Part shown: positions 6,981 through 14,864 of the stretch, piece after piece
Layout of the letters: each line of letters starts with the position of its first letter
How positions within the stretch are numbered: position 1 is the first letter of the stretch
NCBI RefSeq assembly: GCF_003991405.1
Contig: NZ_RPEN01000142.1
Coordinates: 1 to 49,624, forward strand
DNA length: 49,624 nt
Source: Pseudorhodobacter sp. E13
Lineage (GTDB): Bacteria; Pseudomonadota; Alphaproteobacteria; Rhodobacterales; Rhodobacteraceae
Direction of reading: 5' to 3'
The notes under the pieces: generated by a model
Told to the model about the DNA's origin: nothing
Seen by the model: only the letters and a program-made list of their open reading frames with translations
Databases searched by the model: none
Position numbers and translations under genes: made by a program

Positions 6981-7948
6981 TCAGCTTTTTTCGTGAGTAT
7001 GAGTTTCCTCCCCCTCTCTCGAATTACCGTGACTATAGAGGCCGGCGCTCTGATGAGCGCGATCCTCGTGCTCGAATTCGAGGCTGGAATGGCTGATGCC
7101 GAACTCTTCCTTGAGCCGCTGCTTGACCGCGCTCTTGATCTCCTCGATCCGAGACCACGCCTCGGGTTTTACGACGACATGACAGTCGAGTGCGGCCACG
7201 TGCTCTTGCATTTGCCACAAATGAACGTGATGAACGTCGGCAACGCCTTCCACATCGCGTATCGCTTCGACAACTGCCTCGTTGTCGTTGTCGTTGTCGT
7301 TGTCGGGCGGGCTGCCGAGCATCAGCGTCCGGATGGGACCACCGATCTCGGTGAAGGCCAGGTAGAGGATGTAGAGCGCGATGCCGATGGTGATGGCCGG
7401 ATCAACCCAACGCATAACATAGAGTATAATGACGTCCCGCCGACTATGACGGCCACTGAAGCCAACGCATCCGAAAGGTTGTGGAGAAAAAGCGCGCGGA
7501 TGTTCACGCTGCCCTTCTGCATCGAATAGGTCAGCATTGCGGTCAGCGTGTCGACCACAAGCGCGATTCCACCAAGAATGACGACGGTCCACCCCATGAC
7601 TTCGGGTGGATCAATCATGCGCATGCCACCTTCGTAGATCAGATAGAAGCCGATCACGATGAGGGTGGTGTAGTTGATCAGGGCCGCGACGATTTCGACC
7701 CGGCCATAGCCGAAGGTCATGCGTTCATCGGCCGGGCGGCGCGCGATCTTGCGTGAGGCGAAGGCAATGACAAGCGAGGCCATATCGGAAAAGTTGTGCA
7801 GCGCATCGGCGATCAGTGCCAGACTGCCCGAGAATATGCCCCCGACGACTTGTGCAACGGTAAGTAGCCCGTTTGCCCAGATGGCGATGGCAACCCGCCG
7901 GTCCCCAGAATTCGGATCGATATGCGCGTGCCCGTGGTCATGTGGCAT
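6981..7948 (-). pseudogene. CDF-family Zn/Cd exporter, frameshifted
   Basis: Two frames together encode one cation diffusion facilitator of about 320 residues. The first part has the His-rich start PHDHGHAHID, the metal site HNFSDMASLVIAF and HNLSDALASVAVIVGG. The frame breaks near 7434-7440, after GGT, and the rest (IILYVMRWVDPAITIG and the cytoplasmic domain with HVHLWQMQEH) continues in the next frame. A single missing base at that point would explain it. CDF proteins export Zn(II), Cd(II) or Co(II). The start overlaps the stop of the transglutaminase-like gene by 11 bases. It may be a genuine pseudogene or a sequencing error. Confidence 0.82.
7281..7304 (-). repeat. hexanucleotide tandem repeat in CDF gene
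   Basis: Four perfect copies of GTTGTC (plus strand) encode Asp-Asn repeats in the cytoplasmic domain of the CDF protein. Because the unit is six bases, slippage would change length without shifting frame. Confidence 0.85.
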
Positions 7949-8699
7949 TGGCAGGCTCCGCGTGCGCGTGAGTCGCGCGTCGGTCAGTCTTCAGGCGGCC
8001 GCTGCGGAAACCACGTACGCGCGCATTCATCCAGTGGCGTATGAAATGCCGGTACAGCGCACCACGCAGCCATCCAAAGGATTGCTCATGGGACAAATAG
8101 AAGGTGTCCGGCGTATCAAACACGCCGAAATCCTGCACGATGCCGGTTTTCTGAATGTAGGTATCTTCTCCGTTCCAGGCGACGGGAGGCGCGCCAAGAC
8201 AATCCGTGCCCGCGCCATAACCGCAGAGACTGTCCGTGTCCGAGAAAGACGTTTGCAGGACTTTGAGGAAAGCTTCATCCAGGATGAAGCCTTCGAAATT
8301 GATCCAAGCACCTTGATATTCGATCTCAACCCATGAGTGGAGAATTTCCTGAGGAGCAAGCGGATACACCAACTCTGGGACAACACCGCGCTGCAAGCCT
8401 TTGTGGATCGTAAACCCATGCAACCGGCAACGAATGCCAACACCACGCAGCAGCGCCATCAAGAGCGTGCCTTTGGTATTGCACTGCCCATAACCGTCGG
8501 AAAGCACCTCGGATGCGGGGATGTCGTCAGCTCGATTGTATCCGAACGCGATTTCATTCCGAACAAAATCATAGGCAACTCCGATCCGATCGTATTCGGA
8601 AAAGTCGCGCCAGCCGCGATTCTCAATTAGATGCGCAACAGGCGCGGCATCAAAATCCAGTAATTTGGTGGGTGCAAGTAGGGGGTCGGTCATCTGCAA
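7938..8699 (-). CDS. transglutaminase-like cysteine protease-fold protein
   Basis: A 253-residue protein with the transglutaminase-like core: Cys in DGYGQCNTKGTLLMALLRGVGI near residue 73, His in ILHSWVEIEYQG and Asp downstream. There is no signal peptide. Enzymes of this superfamily cleave or cross-link amide bonds, and the target here is unknown. The start is TTG at 8699 with GAGGAG eight bases upstream; an ATG at 8693 is the alternative. It lies directly downstream of a MerR-type promoter (8730-8760) and overlaps the CDF gene, so the two form a metal-regulated pair. The link between a transglutaminase fold and metal export is unusual. Confidence 0.8.
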   Translation of the reverse strand: MQMTDPLLAPTKLLDFDAAPVAHLIENRGWRDFSEYDRIGVAYDFVRNEIAFGYNRADDIPASEVLSDGYGQCNTKGTLLMALLRGVGIRCRLHGFTIHKGLQRGVVPELVYPLAPQEILHSWVEIEYQGAWINFEGFILDEAFLKVLQTSFSDTDSLCGYGAGTDCLGAPPVAWNGEDTYIQKTGIVQDFGVFDTPDTFYLSHEQSFGWLRGALYRHFIRHWMNARVRGFRSGRLKTDRRATHAHAEPANAT

Positions 8700-8729
8700 C
8701 GGAGTCGCTCCTCGAATCGTCTTGGAACA

Positions 8730-8760
8730 AGACTAATTGCTATAGTCACCGTAGCTTCAA
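8730..8760 (-). promoter_or_regulatory. MerR-type promoter for transglutaminase-CDF pair
   Basis: Minus strand: TTGAAG (8755-8760), a 19-bp spacer, and TAGTCT (8730-8735). The spacer carries a degenerate dyad CTACGG-TGA-CTATAG related to the one at zntA. The predicted transcript start near 8723 is about 24 bases before the gene. Confidence 0.65.
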
Positions 8761-8801
8761 TCCTTTGCTCAAAGATTTCCACCTTTGCCCCAACTTTTGA
8801 C

Positions 8802-8885
8802 TTATGCCCCGATTTCCTCGTGCTCGGTCAGGCACTCCGAATGGCCCCGCAACACCTCAAGCACCTTGCAATCTCCCGTCCGCCC
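8802..8885 (-). pseudogene. C-terminal remnant of a second CadR-like MerR gene
   Basis: The last 27 codons before a stop read GRTGDCKVLEVLRGHSEC followed by LTEHEEIGA. This matches the C-terminus of the intact MerR protein at 9270-9710 ([19 protein letters not shown]) in position and pattern. No DNA-binding domain or start is attached, so it is a relic of a duplicated or replaced regulator gene. It lies downstream of ynfA on the same strand. Confidence 0.75.
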
Positions 8886-8937
8886 CATCAAAATTGGACG
8901 CCGATGCACATCCGGTTGAACGAAGTGCCATTGATGC

Positions 8938-9273
8938 TCAAGCTGCCCGAGGCGCAAAGAGGATGATTGCCGCGCCGAGCCCACAAATCGCGTCACCGGT
9001 CATGTCCCAGGCATCCGGGCGCTGCTTCTCGACACGCCAGAGCCAGCCAAGGGAGGCGGCGATGTAGACACCGCCGTAGGCCGCATAGGCACGCCCTGCG
9101 AAATCCGAGGGCGCGAGGGCTAGGAGCCAAGCAAAGACCGCAAGGCTGAGGATGCCAGGAACGAGCCAGAGCGCGCTCGCCCCTTTACGCATCCATGCCC
9201 AGACCGCGAAGCAACCGCCGATTTCGGCAAGGGCGGCGCCGGCGTAGATGGCGAGCGTTGCGGGAGCGGTCAC
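8938..9273 (-). CDS. ynfA: YnfA/UPF0060 family membrane protein
   Basis: A 111-residue, four-span membrane protein, the usual size for UPF0060. Family hallmarks are [17 protein letters not shown] at the start and [19 protein letters not shown] in the third span. YnfA resembles small multidrug resistance transporters. The GTG start at 9273 overlaps the merR stop (GTGA), so it is co-translated with the regulator. An in-frame ATG upstream lies inside merR and is less likely. Confidence 0.88.
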   Translation of the reverse strand: MTAPATLAIYAGAALAEIGGCFAVWAWMRKGASALWLVPGILSLAVFAWLLALAPSDFAGRAYAAYGGVYIAASLGWLWRVEKQRPDAWDMTGDAICGLGAAIILFAPRAA

Positions 9274-9710
9274 TGCCTCGCCTCTGCCTCCGGGTGCCGA
9301 TGATCGGTGGCGCAAAGCGAATGGTCACCCAGAACTTCGATAACCCGGCAATCGGCAATCTTTCCGCCCGCACATTGCACGACCATACGCTCAAGTTCAG
9401 ATTTCAGCGCGGTCAGTCGCGCGAGGCGACTTTCGACTTCGACGAGTTGCGACCTTGCGATGGCATCTGCGGCGGCACAGGATTGATCGGGATTGTCGGA
9501 CAGGCTCAGCAGGTCGCGGATCGCCTCTAGCGTGAAACCGAGATCGCGAGCGTGGCGGATGAAGGCCAGCCGTTCAAGTGCCTTGCAGCCGTAGAGCCGT
9601 TGGTTTCCTGCACTGCGCTCAGCCTCAGGCAGAAGGCCGATCTGCTCGTAGTATCGGATCGTCGGCACTTTCACCCCGGCCGCGTCGCCAAGTTTTCCGA
9701 TCGTCAGCAT
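9270..9710 (-). CDS. MerR-family heavy-metal regulator (CadR/ZntR/PbrR-like)
   Basis: A 146-residue transcription activator. The winged HTH is at residues 1-40 ([20 protein letters not shown]), followed by the dimerisation helix. Metal-binding Cys are at about 78, 113, 121 and 133; the pattern [21 protein letters not shown] is that of Zn/Cd/Pb sensors, not CueR. Two ATGs stand in tandem; 9710 is preferred because GAGGA lies five bases before it. It is divergent from zntA, with a 19-bp-spacer promoter between them, and has ynfA overlapping its stop. It is the only intact MerR protein in the window and so the best candidate regulator for all five related promoters. Confidence 0.92.
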   Translation of the reverse strand: MLTIGKLGDAAGVKVPTIRYYEQIGLLPEAERSAGNQRLYGCKALERLAFIRHARDLGFTLEAIRDLLSLSDNPDQSCAAADAIARSQLVEVESRLARLTALKSELERMVVQCAGGKIADCRVIEVLGDHSLCATDHRHPEAEARQ

Positions 9711-9720
9711 CATATTCCTC

Positions 9721-9751
9721 TTGAAGCTATAGTTGCTAGAGACATTAGATT
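9721..9751 (+). promoter_or_regulatory. MerR-type promoter/operator of zntA (divergent merR)
   Basis: TTGAAG (9721-9726), then 19 bp, then TAGATT (9746-9751). The spacer contains the dyad CTATAG-TTG-CTAGAG centred between the elements, as in known ZntR/CadR/PbrR operators. The predicted transcript start is near 9758. The merR ribosome binding site abuts the same sequence on the other strand, so the site probably also controls merR. Confidence 0.85.
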
Positions 9752-9799
9752 GCTGATTCGATGAAATCAACTGCCCGCTCGGCGGCAGGAGGAATGACG

Positions 9800-12097
9800 A
9801 TGTCGGAAGCTGCACGCGAAACGTCCTGCGACTGGACTGTAACAGGCATGGACTGCGGGTCCTGCGCGACCAAAATCAAGGATGCTGTCGCGCGTCTGCC
9901 GGGAGTAAGCGGCGTCGAGGTCGGGATCATGTCAGAGCGCCTGCGACTGACGCTGGATGAAGCGCAGACCGGGAAAGACAGGATCGAGAAGACCGTCCGC
10001 GCACTCGGTTACGAGATCGCGCCACGTACGGCATCTGCAAAGAAAGAATTCGTGCTGCCTGGAGTGCTGCCCGCGGCCGATCAGACCGGTGCGCATCCGG
10101 ATGACGATCACGCCACACACGATCATGCTGGCCACGATCACGGCTCAATGGCAGCCAGCACTAAGCAAGACGAGTCCAGTCACGGCAGCCCCGGCCATAT
10201 CCATGACGACCCCGCTGACCGGGCCAAGCGCTGGTTTCAGACCGCCAAGGGCAGGCTGGTGATCTTCACTGCACTGTTGCTGGCGGCCGCCTGGATTATC
10301 GAGTATCTGGCACCCGAGATCGGCAAATGGGCATTCGTCGCTGCTTGCCTGATCGGGGTGGCCCCGGTAGCGCAGCGCGCTTTTGCAGCTTTGCGGATGG
10401 GTCAGCCCTTCACCATCGAGAGCCTGATGACCATCGCAGCCATCGGTGCGCTGTTCATCAATGCAGCCGAAGAGGCAGCACTGGTCGTCTTCCTCTTTGC
10501 CGTGGGCGAAGTGCTGGAAGGCGTCGCCGCCGGCAAGGCACGCGACGGCATCCGGGCGCTGGCCAATCTTGTCCCCAAGACAGCGCAACTGGTCACAGGG
10601 GAAACCACCCGCGAAGTGCCTGCTGCAAGCCTGTCCATAGGCCAGACCGTGCTTGTGCGCCCCGGCGACCGGATTCCGGCCGATGGCGAGATCACCGAAG
10701 GCACCTCGGGCGTGGACGAGAGCCCGGTCACGGGCGAAAGCGTGCCCAAGACGCGCGGACCGGGGGAATCCGTGTTTGCAGGGTCAATCAACACCGAGGC
10801 CGCCCTACGGGTCAAGGTGACCAAGGGCCCCGAGGACAACACCATCGCCCGCATCATCCGCCTTGTCGAAGAGGCCGAGGAGGCGCGTGCGCCGACCGAA
10901 CGCTTCATCGACCGCTTTAGCCGCTGGTACATGCCCGCCATCGTCGCCGTTGCGGCGCTGGTGGTGCTGGTTCCGCCGCTGGCCTTCGGTCAGCCCTGGG
11001 ATACCTGGGTTTATCGCGGACTTGCCCTGCTCCTGATCGGCTGCCCTTGTGCGCTGGTCATCTCGGTCCCAGCCTCTATCGCTTCGGCCATGTCCACTGG
11101 CGCGCGGCGCGGGCTGTTGATGAAGGGTGGTGCCGTGATCGAAGCGGCGGCGAAGGTCGACGTCGTGACCTTCGACAAGACCGGGACGCTGACCCATGGC
11201 CGCCCACAGGTGACGGACGTCGTGCCGTTCGGGGCCACTACCGAAGCTGAGCTTTTGGCTGTTGCGGCAGGGGTCGAGATGGGATCAAGCCACCCGCTGG
11301 CCATCGCCATCCTGAACAAGGCCAAGGACGCTGGTGTGACAGCGCTGTCGTCGCAGGACGCCAAGGCGCTGATGGGCAAAGGGGTTGTCGCAACCGTGGG
11401 CGGCGCGCCCGCATGGGTCGCCTCTCCGCGTTACGCGATGGAACATGGCGGGCTCGATGGCCTTGGTCTGCGACAGGCGACGATCTTCGAAGAGGACGGC
11501 AAGACCGCTGTTGCGGTGTTCCGCGAGAAGACCCCACTTGGGTTGATCGCCATGCGAGACGAGCCACGGGCGGACGCCAAGGATGCTGTGCGCCAGCTGA
11601 CGGCCATGGGGGTGACCTCTGTGATCCTGACCGGGGATAACCCGCGCACAGCCTCCGCAATTGCCGGAAGCCTTGGGCTGAAGTTCGAGGCCGACATGCT
11701 TCCCGAAGACAAGCTCGCCTATATCCGCGAGATCGGCTCCAAGGGCGGCGTAATGATGATAGGCGACGGCATCAACGACGCGCCGGCGCTCAAACAGGCG
11801 TCGGTCGGCGTGGCGATGGGCTCGGGCACCGATGTGGCGCTGGAAACCGCCGATGCGGCAATCCTGCGCGACCGGGTGACCGACATCCCCGCCACGATCC
11901 GCCTGTCGCGGGCGGCCATGGCCAACATCCGCCAGAACGTGACCATCGCATTGGGGCTGAAAGCCGTGTTCCTGGTGACTTCGGTTCTGGGTCTGACCGG
12001 CCTCTGGATTGCAATTCTGGCCGATACCGGGGCGACGGTGCTGGTGACCCTGAACGCCCTGCGCCTGCTGCGGTTCAACCCCGAGCGTGAGAGTTGA
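9800..12097 (+). CDS. zntA: P1B-2 type Zn/Cd/Pb-exporting ATPase
   Basis: A 765-residue P-type ATPase. An N-terminal heavy-metal domain has GMDCGSC at residues 16-22, followed by a His-rich linker with several HDH/HGS units. The actuator motif TGES is near 311, the transmembrane metal site CPC at 415-417, the phosphorylation motif DKTGT at 459 and the hinge GDGIND at 655. The last span has LADTGATVL, with Asp near 742. CPC plus that C-terminal Asp is the ZntA/CadA class, not CopA. The start at 9800 is chosen for GGAGGA seven bases upstream; an ATG at 9761 lacks a good site. It heads an operon with four further genes. Confidence 0.95.
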   Translation: MSEAARETSCDWTVTGMDCGSCATKIKDAVARLPGVSGVEVGIMSERLRLTLDEAQTGKDRIEKTVRALGYEIAPRTASAKKEFVLPGVLPAADQTGAHPDDDHATHDHAGHDHGSMAASTKQDESSHGSPGHIHDDPADRAKRWFQTAKGRLVIFTALLLAAAWIIEYLAPEIGKWAFVAACLIGVAPVAQRAFAALRMGQPFTIESLMTIAAIGALFINAAEEAALVVFLFAVGEVLEGVAAGKARDGIRALANLVPKTAQLVTGETTREVPAASLSIGQTVLVRPGDRIPADGEITEGTSGVDESPVTGESVPKTRGPGESVFAGSINTEAALRVKVTKGPEDNTIARIIRLVEEAEEARAPTERFIDRFSRWYMPAIVAVAALVVLVPPLAFGQPWDTWVYRGLALLLIGCPCALVISVPASIASAMSTGARRGLLMKGGAVIEAAAKVDVVTFDKTGTLTHGRPQVTDVVPFGATTEAELLAVAAGVEMGSSHPLAIAILNKAKDAGVTALSSQDAKALMGKGVVATVGGAPAWVASPRYAMEHGGLDGLGLRQATIFEEDGKTAVAVFREKTPLGLIAMRDEPRADAKDAVRQLTAMGVTSVILTGDNPRTASAIAGSLGLKFEADMLPEDKLAYIREIGSKGGVMMIGDGINDAPALKQASVGVAMGSGTDVALETADAAILRDRVTDIPATIRLSRAAMANIRQNVTIALGLKAVFLVTSVLGLTGLWIAILADTGATVLVTLNALRLLRFNPERES

Positions 12098-12101
12098 CAT
12101 C

Positions 12102-12725
12102 ATGATCTCGGGTTTCGGCTGGGCCGCGTTGGCCCTTCTCTTCGGCTATCTGGCCCTGTTCTTCTGGGGCAACGCCCTGGCCGCACAAGAAGCCGGTCGG
12201 CCCGTCTGGCTGTTTTCCCGCGCCAGGGGACGTGACCGGTTGGCGGCGTCGGGGTTTCGTGCGGCCTTTGCACTTGCCTTTTTCGGGCCGCTTCTCTGGC
12301 TCGCCGTACCTGCAATACACAAGATCGATCCGCTCTGGACTGAGGGGCGCGCCATCATCCTCGGCCTGATCGGGGTCTTTGTGGCAGGGCTTGGCGCGAT
12401 GGTGGCCTTTGCAGCACAGATGTCGATGGGATCATCCTGGCGCGTTGGCGTGGCGGGCGGCGAGACCGGCGACCTGGTCTCGAACGGGCTCTACCGCTTC
12501 AGCCGCAACCCGACGTTTGTCGGTCAGTTTGCCCTGCTGGCAGGTGTTGGGATAGCGGTTCCGGCAGTCCCGACAATCCTCGCGCCAATCCTGTTTTTCT
12601 GGTCAGCCCGCACGCAGGTCCGGTCGGAAGAGGCTGCCCTGCGCAGCGCAATCGGGTCTGACTATGAGCATTACGCCGCGTCGGTCCCGCGCTGGATTGG
12701 CATCAACCGCAAGGTTGCACGATGA
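12102..12725 (+). CDS. isoprenylcysteine carboxyl methyltransferase-like membrane protein
   Basis: A 207-residue, multi-span membrane protein with the ICMT/PEMT-family core: MSMGSSWRVGV, GLYRFSRNPTFVGQ and a final SEEAALRSAIGSDYEHYAASVPRWI. Members methylate lipid-linked substrates with S-adenosylmethionine, and bacterial homologues often sit in metal-resistance operons with no proven substrate. The ATG at 12102 begins four bases after the zntA stop; an overlapping GTG at 12087 is the alternative. Its stop overlaps the lspA start (ATGA). Position between zntA and lspA implies regulation by zinc, cadmium or lead. Confidence 0.85.
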   Translation: MISGFGWAALALLFGYLALFFWGNALAAQEAGRPVWLFSRARGRDRLAASGFRAAFALAFFGPLLWLAVPAIHKIDPLWTEGRAIILGLIGVFVAGLGAMVAFAAQMSMGSSWRVGVAGGETGDLVSNGLYRFSRNPTFVGQFALLAGVGIAVPAVPTILAPILFFWSARTQVRSEEAALRSAIGSDYEHYAASVPRWIGINRKVAR

Positions 12726-13207
12726 CTCGCACTATGCTGATTTTGCTGATAATGACCGCAGTAACGGCGGATCAATTGACCAAGGCCGCGGCGCTGTCAC
12801 TGCTGTCGCAAGGGACTGCGGTGCCGGTCCTTCCGAGCTTCAACCTTACCCTCGGGTTCAACGAAGGCGCTAGCTTTGGCATGATGGGCGGTGTCATGGC
12901 AGGCAAGCCACTTCTGATGGCGGCGCTGACGGGCGCGCTGACCGTCGTTTTCTGCGTCATGGCTTTTCGGGCGCAGCACCCGTTTGAACGGGCAGGTTTT
13001 GCGTTGGTCGTGGGTGGGGCGCTTGGCAACATCATCGACCGGCTGCGACAAGGTGCCGTGACCGATTTCCTTGATTTTTATTGGCGCGACTGGCATTGGC
13101 CCACGTTCAACGTCGCCGATATTGCGATCACTCTGGGCGCGGTCCTGATCCTAGCCGCCTCTCTCCCCCTTCGTCGCCGCAAGGAGCCGGTTCTTGACCA
13201 AAGCTGA
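12722..13207 (+). CDS. lspA: signal peptidase II (lipoprotein signal peptidase)
   Basis: A 161-residue, four-span membrane aspartyl protease that cleaves prolipoprotein signal peptides after diacylglyceryl transfer. The family motifs are complete: TADQLTK, FNEGASFG, ALGNIIDRLRQGAVTDFLDF and FNVADIAITLG; the two catalytic Asp are in NIIDR and NVADI. It overlaps the methyltransferase before it and dsbB after it. Linkage of lspA to Pb/Zn/Cd ATPases is known from other metal operons such as pbr, so this is likely an accessory copy induced by metal. Confidence 0.93.
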   Translation: MTRTMLILLIMTAVTADQLTKAAALSLLSQGTAVPVLPSFNLTLGFNEGASFGMMGGVMAGKPLLMAALTGALTVVFCVMAFRAQHPFERAGFALVVGGALGNIIDRLRQGAVTDFLDFYWRDWHWPTFNVADIAITLGAVLILAASLPLRRRKEPVLDQS

Positions 13208-13631
13208 CCCGCAAGAACTGTCACGCGACGACCTCGCCCTGACCGCTGCCTTCCTGATCGCGCTGGCAGCCGCCCTCGGCGCGCTCTTCATTGGCGAAGT
13301 GTTGGGACAGATGCCCTGCACCCTCTGCTGGTATCAACGCATCGCCATGTTCCCATTGGTGCCGATCCTTGGACTGTCGCTCTGGCGCGGCGATGGCATG
13401 GCGCGTACCTATGCCTTGCCGCTGGTCCTGGCCGGGCTGGCGCTGGCAGCCTGGCATTCGGGCCTTTACGCCGGCCTCTTGCCCGCGCCGATCGTGCCCT
13501 GCACCGAGAATGGCCCCTCCTGCACTGGCGAGGCGCAGATGATCCTTGGCCTGCCTATCCCCTATCTTTCAGCGGTCGCCTTCGTGGCGATCCTTGTTTG
13601 TCTCCTCTTGCCGAAAGGACACCGCCCATGA
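13194..13631 (+). CDS. dsbB: DsbB-like disulfide oxidoreductase
   Basis: A 145-residue, four-span membrane protein that reoxidises DsbA and passes electrons to quinone. The first Cys pair is in MPCTLCWYQRIAMFP and the second in PCTENGPSCTGEAQ. The start is TTG at 13194, overlapping the lspA end by 14 bases; the stop overlaps the dsbA start (ATGA). Its coupling to lspA and to a DsbA-like partner makes a complete periplasmic disulfide-forming pair under the zntA promoter. Confidence 0.9.
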   Translation: MTKADPQELSRDDLALTAAFLIALAAALGALFIGEVLGQMPCTLCWYQRIAMFPLVPILGLSLWRGDGMARTYALPLVLAGLALAAWHSGLYAGLLPAPIVPCTENGPSCTGEAQMILGLPIPYLSAVAFVAILVCLLLPKGHRP

Positions 13632-14287
13632 ATCGTCGTAACCTCCTGATCGGAGCATCCTCACTCGGGCTCTCCGCCTTTGCAGGTGGCACCATCATCC
13701 TGAACCGTCGCCGCGCAGCCGAGGCAGAGGCAGTGGCTGCCGCCACGCCAATCGCAGATCAGGCACTTCTGGTTCGAGAGTATTCCCCCAGCTTCGGTCC
13801 CGCCGATGCGCCCGTCACACTGGTTGAATTCTTTGACCCCTCCTGCGAAGCCTGTCGCGCCTACCACCCTGTGGTGCAGGAAATCCGCCGACAGTTTCCG
13901 ACCCAAGTCCGCGTCGTGCTCCGCTACACCGTCTTCCACGAAGGCTCGGACGAGGCTGTGCGCATCCTCGAAGCCGCCCGGATGCAGGACAAGTTCGAGC
14001 CGGTGCTTGACGCGCTTCTGGAACAGCAGCCCGGCTGGGCCGTTCATGGCTCGCCCGAGATGGATGTCGCCTGGGAAATTGCCGGAGCCGCAGGTCTCGA
14101 TCTGGAGAAGGCGGAAACTGATCAGTTCTTCCCAGGCATCACAGGCATCCTGAACCAGGACGCCGCTGATGTAGAAGCCCTGGCCATTCGCCAGACTCCG
14201 ACATTTTTTCTGAATGGCAAGCGGCTGGAGAACTTCAGTGCTGACAGCCTGATCGCCGATGTGCGGTTCGCGGTCGAGAATAGCTGA
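13628..14287 (+). CDS. DsbA-like thiol oxidoreductase (BdbD/DsbA family)
   Basis: A 219-residue protein with a Tat-like or Sec signal (MNRRNLLIGASSLGLSAFAGG). The thioredoxin-like active site is FFDPSCEACRAYHPV (CEAC) near residue 77, and the cis-Pro loop is RQTPTFFLNGKRL. It is the likely partner of the DsbB encoded immediately before it. AAAGGA precedes the ATG. It ends the zntA operon, eight bases before the converging mntR-like gene. Confidence 0.88.
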   Translation: MNRRNLLIGASSLGLSAFAGGTIILNRRRAAEAEAVAAATPIADQALLVREYSPSFGPADAPVTLVEFFDPSCEACRAYHPVVQEIRRQFPTQVRVVLRYTVFHEGSDEAVRILEAARMQDKFEPVLDALLEQQPGWAVHGSPEMDVAWEIAGAAGLDLEKAETDQFFPGITGILNQDAADVEALAIRQTPTFFLNGKRLENFSADSLIADVRFAVENS

Positions 14288-14294
14288 CGCTGGG

Positions 14295-14750
14295 TCAGTT
14301 TCGCGAAACGAAGTCCGCGAACAACTCCAGTGTCCGCTCGCTCACATGGTGCTCAATCCCTTCGGCGTCCCGTTCGGCCGTCTCTGCATCAAGCCCGAGG
14401 CTGAGCAGGAACCGAAGCACAATTTCATGCCGGTGACGGCATTCCTTGGCCAGCGCCCTGCCCTGCTCCGTCAGGAAGATTGAGCGATACTTGGCCCGGG
14501 TGATGAGACCATCGCGGGCAAGCCGGTCAAGCGTCTTGGCAACTGTCGGCGCGGTGACACCCATCCGGGTGGCGATGTCGACGGGTCTAGCCTCGCCGTT
14601 GCTATGGATCAGCTCGGCGATCAGCTCCACGTAGTCTTCGGCCAGCTCGCTTCGCCGCGCAGCGCGCACGCCCTGAAATGCCTCCGCGCGCAAGTCGGGA
14701 GAGCGGTCGTCACTGGCAGCGGGCAGGACTTCATGAGGATCATCGTGCAT
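14295..14750 (-). CDS. mntR: DtxR/MntR-family metalloregulator
   Basis: A 151-residue regulator. The winged HTH (EDYVELIAELIHSNGEARPVDIATRMGVTAPTVAKTLDRLARDGLI) is followed by a dimerisation domain with metal-ligand motifs CRHRHEIVLRFL and EGIEHHVSERTLE. MntR-like proteins respond to Mn(II). A longer version starting at 14822 would include promoter sequence, so the ATG at 14750 is preferred, although its ribosome binding site is weak. It is divergent from a multicopper oxidase and a ZIP transporter, which it probably controls. Confidence 0.88.
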   Translation of the reverse strand: MHDDPHEVLPAASDDRSPDLRAEAFQGVRAARRSELAEDYVELIAELIHSNGEARPVDIATRMGVTAPTVAKTLDRLARDGLITRAKYRSIFLTEQGRALAKECRHRHEIVLRFLLSLGLDAETAERDAEGIEHHVSERTLELFADFVSRN

Positions 14751-14777
14751 TGTCGTGACAGTGTCGCACGATCTGGG

Positions 14778-14820
14778 TTGACAGGTAAACCCTATGGGCA
14801 GAATATTAGCCTCGTCTAAC
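14778..14820 (+). promoter_or_regulatory. promoter with DtxR/MntR-like operator
   Basis: TTGACA (14778-14783) and GAATAT (14801-14806) are spaced 17 bp and face the multicopper oxidase. An inverted repeat, TTAGCC-TCG-TCTAAC, at 14806-14820 overlaps the expected start point and resembles DtxR-type boxes. It lies in the divergent gap with mntR, so self-regulation and repression of the oxidase-ZIP pair are likely. Confidence 0.6.
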
Positions 14821-14864
14821 ATTTCGCGCCAAGACTTTGGTGCCCAATCCGGGAAGCTCCATTC

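Noticed and set aside
7281-7304. Hexanucleotide repeat considered as the cause of the CDF frameshift
   Set aside because: A six-base unit cannot shift the frame, and the break lies about 130 bases away.
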